DNA of 64,000 nt from Bacteroidales bacterium SW299. GTDB taxonomy: Bacteria; Bacteroidota; Bacteroidia; Bacteroidales; Bacteroidaceae. The stretch covers positions 62,001 through 126,000 of the forward strand of contig SDWH01000009.1 of the NCBI GenBank assembly GCA_019550975.1, given 5' to 3'. The notes under the pieces were generated by a model. It had not been told where the DNA came from and made no database searches. It saw only the letters and a list, made by a program, of their open reading frames with translations. Made by a program: the position numbers and the translations under genes. Positions 51,779-60,419 of the stretch are shown in pieces. Each line of letters begins with the position of its first letter. Within the stretch, counting starts at the first letter, position 1.

Positions 51779-52102
51779 AATAAGAACAATGATAGAATAA
51801 TCTGCTTTAATGTAAGCAGGACTTATCTTCAATGCGAAAGACCCAATTTATATGAATGCACAAGAAAGTATTGGCGATTATGTGGCAAACGAGCACAAAA
51901 TGCAGATTTTGCTTTTGCTATATGTTCGGGATATATCATAGGAGTATTTAGACCAACACGTTGGTTTTTGACTAGTTCAAAAGAATACCCAGGACGCTGG
52001 GAATTTGAAGGTGAAGAAGTTGAGAACTCTCCCTTTCTAAACATGAACATATCCCATTTGATTGGTAAAAATCAGAATCCTGTTTCATATATTAATATGT
52101 AG
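51779..52102 (+). pseudogene. C-terminal fragment of a conserved protein of unknown function
   Basis: The frame from about 51779 to the TAG at 52100-52102 reads as the end of a real protein: YECTRKYWRL near 51855, then NADFAFAICSGYIIGVFRP, TRWF, GRWEFEGEE and QNPVSYINM at the end. No start codon with a ribosome-binding context is seen and the 5' part is missing, cut at the junction with the relaxase fragment. I recognise the pattern as conserved but cannot name a function. The longer frame beginning at 51539 is spurious because it runs antisense to the relaxase fragment. Confidence 0.45.
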
Positions 52103-52415
52103 ATATACAACAAACCAATTATCAGTATGGGAATCATTAATATAGCAGGTGTACAATTTGCCATTTCGGACCTGAATTAGAGGATGATTCAATATTATAA
52201 TATTTTACATCAAACTCTTTACTGACAAAAACCACTTGCGTGACCTGTTCGACAAAACTTATTTCAATGAAGCCAAAGATCTAATGATCCCCTGATTCCG
52301 GGGCTATTTGATTAATTGTTTAACCCGTCCCATTTTAACGGGACACGAATGAAATCGGATATAAACTTACTGGAATCAATATATCTGATATTCCTTCTTT
52401 GCAGAGATAAAATAA
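52103..52415. other. AT-rich intergenic region with possible gene debris
   Basis: No intact gene is present. A short plus-strand frame ending at the TGA near 52295 (KNHLRDLFDKTYFNEAKDL) might be another truncated tail. Bases about 52327-52344 can form a small stem (GTCCC with GGGAC). The low GC matches the neighbouring orphan gene. Confidence 0.4.
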
Positions 52416-52943
52416 TCACCCTATCCCTGATCTGAGCTCTTCCAAATATTTTTTTATATCATCTACAGGACGAAAAGGCTCTATTATATCAAGGTTTGTA
52501 TTTATTATTGCATATACAAATTCCACATCGTTATCTTCTCCACCAAAACCGTCTGAATCCTCAAAATATCTTCCATCCGGATATATCATCCACGAAATGG
52601 CACAAATACCTTTTTTAAAACAATCATATCTGTTGACAGCAGCATATCTTATATCCTTGTTTCTGGCATTTTTATATCCATAACGGCACTTCTTTTCTAT
52701 TGATTTAAAATCAATCTCACTATCGTCCACAAGCATGGTACCGCCTTCAGTCGAAAGTTTCCGGATTTTGCCAGTCTGCGTATTGGCTATAAACAGCTCA
52801 TGATTACGCCATCCTTCACCCCAAAACATAGCCATGCCATCACCTACATATAATCCACCACGACCTTCTAACTCTGAAAATCCTGATACTTTTACCTCTT
52901 CAGCCTCATAATCTACAATGAATTTGATTTCATTCTGTTCCAT
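52416..52943 (-). CDS. AT-rich orphan gene, 175-residue protein of unknown function
   Basis: The cytoplasmic product (no signal or membrane segments) is acidic and mixed alpha/beta, with GLYVGDGMAMFWGEGWRN, then an internal Cys pair (YDCFKKGIC) and DSDGFGGEDNDVEF. I recognise no family. Codon use and base composition are much richer in A+T than in the core genes, and it stands alone between gene debris and the ModF-like gene. The style resembles immunity or accessory proteins that travel with toxins, but no toxin gene is adjacent, so no function is proposed. Confidence 0.6.
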   Translation of the reverse strand: MEQNEIKFIVDYEAEEVKVSGFSELEGRGGLYVGDGMAMFWGEGWRNHELFIANTQTGKIRKLSTEGGTMLVDDSEIDFKSIEKKCRYGYKNARNKDIRYAAVNRYDCFKKGICAISWMIYPDGRYFEDSDGFGGEDNDVEFVYAIINTNLDIIEPFRPVDDIKKYLEELRSGIG

Positions 52944-53155
52944 AACAAAATATGTTTAGATTATTTTTTTCATTTATCAATATTCACACCAGCCCCCTCA
53001 CTAGAATGTACTTTAAAATGAACATAGCATTCTTTGCAAGTTCACAAGCTGAGCGAATGCTTGCCATATCGTCAGCTGACATCCGACATTCAACAGCCTG
53101 CCCATTTTTTGTGGACAGCAATGTTCCATATTGGACCGCGTCGCACAGACCGCTT

Positions 53156-54604
53156 TCAGTTTCTTTTCAGATAAAGCGCGTTTGTAATGACAGCCGGAAG
53201 CTCCTCCCGGTAATGCGTCACCATAATCATAGTCTTGTCCTTTCTTTCACAGAAAGCCTCGATGACATCTTTTACCAGCCTGCGATTCCACATATCCAGC
53301 CCATGGAGAGGCTCATCAAGAATCAGCAGTTCCGGATCCTTCACAAAGGCACGCGCAAGCAGAACCATGCGCTGCTCTCCGCTCGACAATTGGAGGAAAT
53401 TCCGGTCTTTCAGGTCAGCTATCCCGAAAATATCCATCCACCATTCGCACACGGCACGGTCTTTCTCCTGCATTTTCCTGTACAGTCCGATCGAGTCATG
53501 CAGTCCGCTTGCCACGATATCAATTGCAGGCAGATTTTTCAGGTAAGCGCGGTGCATCTCCGGACTCACATAACCGATGTGCTTCTTTATCTCCCAGATA
53601 CTCTCCCCGCTCCCTCTTTTACGGCCGAACAGAGCGATGTCACAGGCATAGCTTTGGGGATTGTCAGCGCACACCAGACTCAGCAGGGTTGACTTTCCCG
53701 AGCCGTTATCTCCGCTCAGCGCCCACTTCTCTCCGCAACGGACGGTCCAGTCCAGATCTTTCAGTATCGTCCTGTCACCATAGCGGATGCTCACCTTGTT
53801 CAAGTCCACAATGTGTTCCGCATGATACAGATTCTCGCCATAAGGCAGATTCAGAATCCGTTCCCGCTTTTCTTCCGGAAGAACATGCGCCGGAACCTCC
53901 CGACGCTGATGCAGATACTCCTGCAAGGAAATCTTATCACCGCAAGTACGGTCCTCCACAGGGATCACATGCGTGATGAATTCCGGAATATCATCTGTCT
54001 TTGAAAGAACCAGTATAACCTGAAGGCGCGTCATCTCCGTCAGCCTGCGCAGCAGCACATGAAGCAAGTCACGGGTCTTCGCATCAAGTCCGATAAAGGG
54101 ATTGTCCATGATAAGCACCCTCGGACCGCTCAACAGCGTCTTGGTCAGCTGGAACTTCCGCAGTTCTCCGCTCGACAGCAGAATAATATGTTTGTCCAGC
54201 ATGGCCTCCACCCCGAACAGGTCATACAGCGCATCCTTCAGTTCGCCGTCCGCGCACGCCGGAAGAAGATCGCGGACAATGGGAGTTTCGTCAATATCAT
54301 GCGTATTCCAGCGCTGCTGGTAATAGTAGGTGGCATCCGAGTCGCCGTATGAATCACGGAAAGTGATGTATTTGACATTGTCACACACCATTTCCGACTC
54401 CGAAGGAGAAAAGTCATAAGCCACTTCATTCATCAACAGCGGATAACGCCCCGTGATGGTATCTACCAAAAGACTTTTCCCGCCTCCGTTTGGTCCGACT
54501 ATGGCTATATGCTCTCCTTTTCCGATGTGCAGATTTATCGGCTTTTTCATCCGATAAACCGGATTGCGCGCCACTCCGTCCGTTATTGATATTATATCTT
54601 GCAT
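53156..54604 (-). CDS. Double ABC ATPase (ModF/PhrA-like)
   Basis: This 482-residue soluble protein has two ABC domains. The first has Walker A GPNGGGKSLL (about 37-46) and signature LSSGELRKFQL. The second has Walker A GDNGSGKSTLL (about 299-309), LSSGEQRMVLLARAF and LILDEPLHGLD, followed by an H-loop (MVTHYREELP). No membrane subunit is adjacent. The layout matches ModF/PhrA, linked loosely to molybdate genes in E. coli, whose function remains unclear. It is monocistronic. Confidence 0.85.
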   Translation of the reverse strand: MQDIISITDGVARNPVYRMKKPINLHIGKGEHIAIVGPNGGGKSLLVDTITGRYPLLMNEVAYDFSPSESEMVCDNVKYITFRDSYGDSDATYYYQQRWNTHDIDETPIVRDLLPACADGELKDALYDLFGVEAMLDKHIILLSSGELRKFQLTKTLLSGPRVLIMDNPFIGLDAKTRDLLHVLLRRLTEMTRLQVILVLSKTDDIPEFITHVIPVEDRTCGDKISLQEYLHQRREVPAHVLPEEKRERILNLPYGENLYHAEHIVDLNKVSIRYGDRTILKDLDWTVRCGEKWALSGDNGSGKSTLLSLVCADNPQSYACDIALFGRKRGSGESIWEIKKHIGYVSPEMHRAYLKNLPAIDIVASGLHDSIGLYRKMQEKDRAVCEWWMDIFGIADLKDRNFLQLSSGEQRMVLLARAFVKDPELLILDEPLHGLDMWNRRLVKDVIEAFCERKDKTMIMVTHYREELPAVITNALYLKRN

Positions 54605-54657
54605 TCCGTTCTTCTGTTTTTTTTAGTCACGTATCAATAAATTACTTGTCTCTCAAA

Positions 54658-54712
54658 AAAAAGGAAGGCACGAAGCTCTTCCTCTGACACAGCTTGCCGT
54701 ACCTTCCTTTTT
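54658..54712 (-). terminator. Terminator of the pullulanase gene
   Basis: An 11-bp stem (54658-54668 with 54702-54712) contains an inner AAGCT/AGCTT stem and, read on the minus strand, is followed by eight T. It lies 24 bases after the pullulanase stop. Confidence 0.8.
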
Positions 54713-54735
54713 CCTTTTTTTCATACAAATTTCCG

Positions 54736-56733
54736 TTACTGGTGGACAATCATGGCGGTCCGCGGAGCCACAACAAGTTTGTTTCCGTTCAGCACTCCCA
54801 GTCCCATCACTGGGTCGATTTTACCGTCACGGCATACTATCCAGTACTTCCCTTCCGGAACGGCGATTTCGGCCGGAGCTGTATCCGCATTCAGCACAAC
54901 GGTCGTATTCAGCCACGTATCACCTTCCGGTTTTCCGTTGATGCGGAAAGCCACCACATTGTCTGACGGAGTTTCCAAATACTCCAGGCACTTGCCCACA
55001 AGGGAAGCAGAACCCAGATGGAAAGCCGGATGCGCCTTTCTGACGGCAATCAGTCCACATGTATAGTCAAACAAGTCACGGTGAGCCGTCTTGTTCCTCC
55101 AGTCGATGGCATTGATGCTGTCAGGGCTTGCGTATGAATTTGCGACACCGAACTTGCTCCGCATCACTTCGTCGCCGGCAAAGATGAAAGGAATGCCCTG
55201 CGAAGTCATGACAGCCGTCATTCCCAGTTTCAGCAAAGCGTCCTGTTCCTGAACCGACGCACCGGGCATTGTGGCACGGATACGGTCGGTGATGCACATA
55301 TCGTCATGGCAGCTCATGTAACTGATCATCTGAGCAGGCTCTCCGGCCCAGTTTCTCAGCGGTCCGTTCACCGAATCCGTCTGCACCTGCGGATGCACGA
55401 CACCTCCTGCCAGTCCGAACTTCACACCTTCAGAAAATCCCCGCTTGCCGATCAGGAAAGCACCTTTGGAATCATCCCCCCAGGCACCGCGCAGACTGTC
55501 GCGGAACTCATCGCTGAACGCCGCTATTCCAGGCATACGGGCAATGTTCTTTTTCAAGGCAATCTGGTCTTCCGGCAGTTGCGGAGCCTTGGCAGCCCAG
55601 CCTTCGCCACCTATATAAATGGTAGGATCGATCTTGTCAAGCGCAGCCCGAATCTCTTTCATCGTTTCAATGTCATGGATAGCCATCAGATCGAAGCGGA
55701 ATCCGTCGATGTGATATTCGTTCACCCAATAGCATACCGACTCAACCATAAAGCGGCGCATCATGGCACGCTCGCTGGCCGTTTCGTTTCCGCAGCCGGA
55801 AGCGTCGGCAAACTTCCCGTCTTCCGTATGGCGGTAGAAATACCCCGGAACCGTACGTTCAAAGTTGCTGCCTTCCGCCACGGCCGTATGGTTATAAACC
55901 ACATCCATGATCACACGGATGCCCGCCTGATGCAAAGCCATGACCATCTGCTTGAACTCACGGATGCGCACGTCGGGCTTGTAAGGATCAGTAGAATAAG
56001 AACCTTCCGGCACGTTGTAGTTCTTCGGATCATATCCCCAGTTATACTGAGGTTTGTCGAGCCGCGTTTCGTCGACCGTCGCGAAGTCGAACGAAGGAAG
56101 GATCTGCACATGCGTAACCCCCAGCTCCTTCAGGTGGTCGATGCCAGTCTTTTCGCCCAGATAAGTAGAAGTTCCCTTCTCCGTCAGAGCCAGAAACTTT
56201 CCGCGGTTCTTGATGCCGGAAACCGTATCCACAGAGAAGTCCCGATGGTGCATTTCATAAATAATCATGTCAGAGAAGCTCTTCATCGGCGGACGCTTGT
56301 CGGCATCCCATCCCTGCGGGTCCGTGGTGTTGAGGTCGATAATAGCGGCACGGTCGCCGTTCACTCCAACCGCTTTCGCCATCACTCCCGGCGTATCGCC
56401 CAGCCAGGTATCGTTTACCTTCACATTAAAAGTATAGAACTTTCCGTTCAGATCCCCGTCGGCCTTTACCTTCCACATACCGTCAGTTTCCTCTTCCATG
56501 GGAAGCATCTGGTAGGCCGATCCTCCGAGGCCTTGTTCATAGAGCATCACCCGCACCTCCTGCGCAGTAGGAGCCCACAGCGCAAAGTGTGTCGACGACG
56601 GAGAGTAAACCATTTCTTCCCATTCTCCCTTGTAGACGGGATAATCCTCATACGAAGAAAAACCGTCTTTCTGCGACTGGCTGCATCCGGCAGCCGTAAT
56701 GACAGACATCAGAATTACGTGTTTCAGTTTCAT
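54736..56733 (-). CDS. pulA: Type I pullulanase lipoprotein (GH13)
   Basis: The enzyme cleaves alpha-1,6 branches in pullulan, starch or glycogen. The 665-residue precursor has a lipoprotein signal ending TAAGC (Cys about 17). A CBM48-like N-terminal domain (FALWAPTAQEVRVMLYEQ, about 50-130) precedes the GH13 barrel. The barrel shows the pullulanase signature YNWGYDPKNYNVPEGSYS, DVVYNHT, nucleophile region DGFRFDLMAIHD and acid GGEGW. A C-terminal beta domain closes it. The longer frame (start 56838) runs into ruvC; the ATG at 56733 begins the signal peptide. It follows ruvC by eight bases on the same strand. Confidence 0.93.
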   Translation of the reverse strand: MKLKHVILMSVITAAGCSQSQKDGFSSYEDYPVYKGEWEEMVYSPSSTHFALWAPTAQEVRVMLYEQGLGGSAYQMLPMEEETDGMWKVKADGDLNGKFYTFNVKVNDTWLGDTPGVMAKAVGVNGDRAAIIDLNTTDPQGWDADKRPPMKSFSDMIIYEMHHRDFSVDTVSGIKNRGKFLALTEKGTSTYLGEKTGIDHLKELGVTHVQILPSFDFATVDETRLDKPQYNWGYDPKNYNVPEGSYSTDPYKPDVRIREFKQMVMALHQAGIRVIMDVVYNHTAVAEGSNFERTVPGYFYRHTEDGKFADASGCGNETASERAMMRRFMVESVCYWVNEYHIDGFRFDLMAIHDIETMKEIRAALDKIDPTIYIGGEGWAAKAPQLPEDQIALKKNIARMPGIAAFSDEFRDSLRGAWGDDSKGAFLIGKRGFSEGVKFGLAGGVVHPQVQTDSVNGPLRNWAGEPAQMISYMSCHDDMCITDRIRATMPGASVQEQDALLKLGMTAVMTSQGIPFIFAGDEVMRSKFGVANSYASPDSINAIDWRNKTAHRDLFDYTCGLIAVRKAHPAFHLGSASLVGKCLEYLETPSDNVVAFRINGKPEGDTWLNTTVVLNADTAPAEIAVPEGKYWIVCRDGKIDPVMGLGVLNGNKLVVAPRTAMIVHQ

Positions 56734-56741
56734 TTTACAAA

Positions 56742-57311
56742 TTATTTTTTTATTCGGTTCGGATTTTTCGCTATGAAATCTCTCCAGTTTGAATAAGCTT
56801 TGGGCAGGACCGGATTTCCCATCTGAAGATAATGGCAATAGGCAGCCCCGAGCGCGTCGGTCGCATCAAGAAAAGGCCCCATCTCCGATTCCGGAATATG
56901 GAGCATGCGTTTCAGCATGTCCGCCACCTGCTCCTTGCTTGCCTGTCCGTTCCCCGTGATTGCCATTTTGATCTTCAGCGGGGCATATTCAGTGACAGGT
57001 ATGTCGCGGCACAGCGCAGCCACGATAGCCACCCCCTGCGCACGTCCGAGCTTCAGCATCGACTGCACGTTTTTCCCGAAGAAAGGAGCCTCAATGGCAA
57101 GCTCGTCGGGCAGATACGAAGTGATGATTCCCTGCACCCGCTCGTAAATATGCTTCAGCTTCAGATAAGGATCCGCGCATTTGCGGAGGTCGATCACTCC
57201 AAGCGCCATCACATGCGGCTTGACTCCCGCAATCTTCAGCACGCCGTATCCCATGACATTCGTTCCCGGATCTATGCCCAGTATGATCTTCTCTTTGACG
57301 GGCTGTATCAC
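56742..57311 (-). CDS. ruvC: Holliday junction resolvase RuvC
   Basis: RuvC is the endonuclease that resolves Holliday junctions in RuvABC. The 189 residues have the acidic active-site residues in [11 protein letters not shown] (Asp near 14), [10 protein letters not shown] (Glu near 73) and [12 protein letters not shown] (Asp pair near 146-149). The start is a GTG at 57309-57311 that overlaps the stop of the DUF4286 gene (GTGA), a coupling seen in related genomes. It precedes pulA by eight bases. Confidence 0.95.
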   Translation of the reverse strand: MIQPVKEKIILGIDPGTNVMGYGVLKIAGVKPHVMALGVIDLRKCADPYLKLKHIYERVQGIITSYLPDELAIEAPFFGKNVQSMLKLGRAQGVAIVAALCRDIPVTEYAPLKIKMAITGNGQASKEQVADMLKRMLHIPESEMGPFLDATDALGAAYCHYLQMGNPVLPKAYSNWRDFIAKNPNRIKK

Positions 57312-57613
57312 CTGATGACCTCCATCAATGTCGGAAACCCGACCACTTTATCCTTGAATATCTTTTTGATTTCCCCGTTCAGATGTTCTCCTCCGTTCAC
57401 CAGCCACTTGTGCAGTGCGGCCGAATCCTCCGCCTCCCACTGCAACGAAAAGCATTCGCTGTCCTGTTCCTTGTGGCTCAGTATGCGGAGTATGCGCGGA
57501 TTCTTCAGAATACCGCTCTTCTCCGCTTCAGGAATATAACATTCGTTCAGCCAGATGACAAAATTGCGCGCGTCATCCATTTCTACATGATAAGTCGTGT
57601 TGTAAACCAGCAT
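57308..57613 (-). CDS. DUF4286 protein
   Basis: This 101-residue cytoplasmic protein belongs to the Bacteroidota DUF4286 family, often placed just before ruvC. It is a single alpha/beta domain: strand [11 protein letters not shown], helix [19 protein letters not shown], then strands and a helix ending FPTLMEVI. Function unknown; the ferredoxin-like pattern is compatible with the dimeric alpha-beta-barrel fold. Its stop overlaps the ruvC start. Confidence 0.85.
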   Translation of the reverse strand: MLVYNTTYHVEMDDARNFVIWLNECYIPEAEKSGILKNPRILRILSHKEQDSECFSLQWEAEDSAALHKWLVNGGEHLNGEIKKIFKDKVVGFPTLMEVIR

Positions 57614-57757
57614 AATTCCGTTTCTTTTGATTCAATCTTTCTGCAAACATAAGCAAAATATGTGAGAAAACGCAGAAGAAATGCAGATTTGCGCAACGAC
57701 AATCAGCAACCGAAAAAAATCCGATGCGCTGCATACCGATTACGATACGTCTTTTGC

Positions 57758-58138
57758 CTATTCTTTGTCTTTGATTTCTTCTAACATATCATTGATGAAA
57801 CCGTCCGCCTGCTGCATCAGGTCATCAAACTGCTGCTTCAGTTCCTCATGATTGAACTCGGCGGCTTTTTCCGACACTTCTTCCGAGAACTTTTCCAGTT
57901 CCTTCCGCTGGTCCTCGGTCATATCCTCCAATACCTTTTTGCCTTTTTCATTGATGCTGCGGTATTCCTCACCCACCCGCTTCCAGTCTTCTTCCGTATA
58001 GGAAGATGCATTCTTGAGCGTTTTTTCGGTCAGGCTTTTCATGTCGTTCACATAGTCTTGGGCACTGTAGCCTGCACACGCGGTGAAACACATGCCGGCA
58101 AAGCCGATGGCAAAGGCAAAATGAAACAGTTTTTTCAT
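57758..58138 (-). CDS. Small helical lipoprotein (DUF6565-like)
   Basis: This 126-residue product has a lipoprotein signal ending FTACAG (Cys about 20) and a charged, almost wholly helical body (about 25-126) with many Glu/Lys and three similar helices. Similar small lipoproteins are frequent in Bacteroides; their role is unknown. The ATG at 58138 starts the signal; the frame extends upstream past the promoter at 58170-58177. Confidence 0.8.
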   Translation of the reverse strand: MKKLFHFAFAIGFAGMCFTACAGYSAQDYVNDMKSLTEKTLKNASSYTEEDWKRVGEEYRSINEKGKKVLEDMTEDQRKELEKFSEEVSEKAAEFNHEELKQQFDDLMQQADGFINDMLEEIKDKE

Positions 58139-58169
58139 AAACAGAAGTTTTTTGATGTGCATATATGTA

Positions 58170-58177
58170 CAAAGGTA
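58170..58177 (-). promoter_or_regulatory. Bacteroidota -7 box (TACCTTTG) of the small lipoprotein gene
   Basis: A perfect TAnnTTTG match on the minus strand, 32 bases before the start codon. Confidence 0.6.
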
Positions 58178-58204
58178 AATAATTTCTTGAAAACCGGCAG
58201 GCAT

Positions 58205-58508
58205 TTTTCTTTATTTTTGCAGCATATACAGAGGCCTATTCTTCGTTTTGCAGCCATTACGCCGCATGTGAAAACGGAGAAGAATGCGGTGGCTGACGGA
58301 CGGACAACTCACGGCAGAAGCATAGTCACCGGCACACCGGTTCAAGAGTTCTCCAAAGCAGACAAGCAACGCAGTTCCGCAACGTTCTTTTTTGCAGAAG
58401 TGTCCAAAATGTAGCCTGTAATCATTAAAAACGCTAAAAGCAGGGCTTCCTTAAGCAAAGTTTTATTATTTTTGCGCACATTGTAAGAACAAATGTGCAA
58501 TTTGCAAA
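58205..58508. other. Divergent intergenic region between the lipoprotein and acyl-CoA ligase genes
   Basis: The region holds no supported gene. It contains the plus-strand -7 box TATTTTTG (58467-58474), 35 bases before the ligase start. An open plus-strand frame crossing 57848-58414 is an antisense shadow of the lipoprotein gene. Confidence 0.5.
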
Positions 58509-60161
58509 ATGGAGATTCAAAACAGCTTTATACAATTGGTAGAAGAAAGCATCCGCAAGAACTGGAATTTGGACGCTTTGACAGATTACAAAGGAGCAAC
58601 GCTGCAATACCGCGATGTTGCCAGAAAGATAGAAAAGATGCATATCCTTTTCGAACATGCCGGAATAAAGAAGGGCGACAAGATTGCCTTGTGCGGACGG
58701 AACAGCGCAAACTGGACAGCCGCATTCCTGGGAATCGTCACATACGGAGCTGTGGCTGTGCCTATCCTGCATGAATTCAAGGCAGACAACGTGCACCACA
58801 TCGTCAACCATTCGGAAGCACGGATGCTGTTTGTGGGCGACCAGGTGTGGGAAAACTTCAACGAGCGTGCCATGCCGAACCTGGAAGGCATCATCGAGCT
58901 GAAAAACTACGACCTGGTGGTTTCGCGCTCAAAAAAACTCACCTATGCAAGAGAGCACCTGAACGAAGAGTTCGGAAAGAAATATCCCTGCCGGTTCCGT
59001 GCGGAACAGGTTGCCTACCGCCGCGAAGACCCTGAGGAACTGGCCGTAATCAATTACACATCGGGAACCACGGGGTATTCAAAGGGAGTGATGCTCCCCT
59101 ACCGCAGCATCATTTCAAACATCGTGCACATCGACTCGAAAGTCGGGCTGAAGCCGGGCGACCGGATCGTATCGATGCTTCCGCTGGGACATATTTTCGG
59201 ACTGGTATTCGACTTCCTTTACGGCATTACCGTCGGAGCTCACCTGTGGTTTCTTACACGCATGCCAAGCCCGAAAATCATCGCCGAATCGTTTGCCGTC
59301 ATCCGTCCCCGCGTCATCGCCTGCGTGCCCCTCATCGTTGAAAAAATCTTCAAGAAAAACATTCTTCCGCAGGTCGACAGCAAGCTGGGCAAGCTTCTGC
59401 TGCACATCCCGATCGTGAGCGACAAAATCAAGGACCAGATACGCAAACAGGCCATGGAGGTATTTGGAGGGAACTTCATCGAGATCGTCATCGGAGGAGC
59501 TCCGTTCAACGCTGAGGTGGAAGCCTTTCTGAGGAAAATAAACTTCCCGTACACCATCGCCTACGGAATGACGGAATGCGCTCCGCTTATCTGCCACAGC
59601 CGCTGGGACGAGATCCTTTATATGTCATGCGGAAAAACCGTTTCAAACATGGAAACGAAAGTCGACTCGCCCGATCCGGAAAACATTCCGGGCGAACTGC
59701 TGTGCCGGGGCATGAATGTCATGCTGGGATACTACAAGAACCAGGAGGCGACCGGACAGACCATCGACAAGGACGGATGGCTCCACACCGGGGACATGGC
59801 CGTAAAGGATGCGGACGGAAACATATTCATCAAAGGACGCTGCAAGAATATGCTGCTCACAGCCTCCGGACAGAATATCTATCCGGAAGAGATAGAGGCA
59901 AGGCTCAACAACATGCCTTTCGTAAACGAATCGCTGGTAATACTGAAAGACAACAAGCTCGTGGCACTCGTATATCCGGACAATGAGGAGGCTTTCGCCC
60001 AGAACCTGACCAAAAAGCAACTGGAAGATGCCATCGAGCAGAACCGTGTCGAGCTCAACAAGCTACTTCCTGCCTACTCGCAGATCGCACATGTCAAACT
60101 CTATCCCGAAGAATTTGAAAAGACAGCGAAGAAGAGCATCAAACGCTTCCTGTATCAATAA
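58509..60161 (+). CDS. Long-chain acyl-CoA synthetase (AMP-binding, FadD-like)
   Basis: The enzyme activates a carboxylic acid with ATP and joins it to CoA, or possibly to ACP. The 550-residue protein has the ANL motifs YTSGTTGYSKGVML (P-loop, about 181-194), YGMTECAPL (about 354-362), the TGD core motif GWLHTGDMAVKD, the hinge KGRCKNML and the late lysine region FEKTAKKSIKRF. The N-terminal start MEIQNSFIQLVEESIRKN is normal. It is likely peripheral to the inner membrane. Substrate chain length is unknown. An element with inverted ends begins six bases after the stop. Confidence 0.9.
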   Translation: MEIQNSFIQLVEESIRKNWNLDALTDYKGATLQYRDVARKIEKMHILFEHAGIKKGDKIALCGRNSANWTAAFLGIVTYGAVAVPILHEFKADNVHHIVNHSEARMLFVGDQVWENFNERAMPNLEGIIELKNYDLVVSRSKKLTYAREHLNEEFGKKYPCRFRAEQVAYRREDPEELAVINYTSGTTGYSKGVMLPYRSIISNIVHIDSKVGLKPGDRIVSMLPLGHIFGLVFDFLYGITVGAHLWFLTRMPSPKIIAESFAVIRPRVIACVPLIVEKIFKKNILPQVDSKLGKLLLHIPIVSDKIKDQIRKQAMEVFGGNFIEIVIGGAPFNAEVEAFLRKINFPYTIAYGMTECAPLICHSRWDEILYMSCGKTVSNMETKVDSPDPENIPGELLCRGMNVMLGYYKNQEATGQTIDKDGWLHTGDMAVKDADGNIFIKGRCKNMLLTASGQNIYPEEIEARLNNMPFVNESLVILKDNKLVALVYPDNEEAFAQNLTKKQLEDAIEQNRVELNKLLPAYSQIAHVKLYPEEFEKTAKKSIKRFLYQ

Positions 60162-60167
60162 GCGCGG

Positions 60168-60338
60168 ATGTGTCAAAACAGAATCTGGCTGCCAGAAACG
60201 ATGCCGCCCCGAGCGTTAGCGAAAGATTTCGAAGGCATCCGCGCGGATGCGGGACAGACTTCGCCGAACGTTGTGTCTTCCTTCCTGCGGTTGTCCTTCA
60301 GATGACAAGAACGGAAGCTGACTCTTTTTTTGACATAC
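60168..60338. repeat. Short intergenic element with inverted ends, copy 2
   Basis: This is a longer relative of 22905-22993. The left block (60169-60193) differs from that copy at two of 25 positions. The right end (about 60295-60338) shares TGACAA...GGAAG and TTTGACA. The outer 13-base ends are inverted with three mismatches. The middle holds about 80 bases absent from copy 1. It starts six bases after the acyl-CoA ligase stop. A small open frame inside (from 60170) is not supported as a gene. Confidence 0.6.
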
Positions 60339-60419
60339 CCGCAACCTCACATAAATGTCATACTCCCCCTCAAAAGCCTTCCCTCCGGGGGAGGACTGAC
60401 GGGGCTTAAACCTTAACCT

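Noticed and set aside
51539-52102. 187-codon plus-strand open frame as a whole gene
   Set aside because: Its first 80 codons run antisense to the relaxase-like fragment; only the part from about 51779 resembles a protein.
55306-56796. 496-codon plus-strand open frame opposite the pullulanase gene
   Set aside because: Antisense shadow of the GH13 barrel; no motifs or start context.
60170-60409. 79-codon plus-strand open frame after the acyl-CoA ligase gene
   Set aside because: It lies in the element with inverted ends, and the related copy at 22905-22993 has stops in the matching frame.
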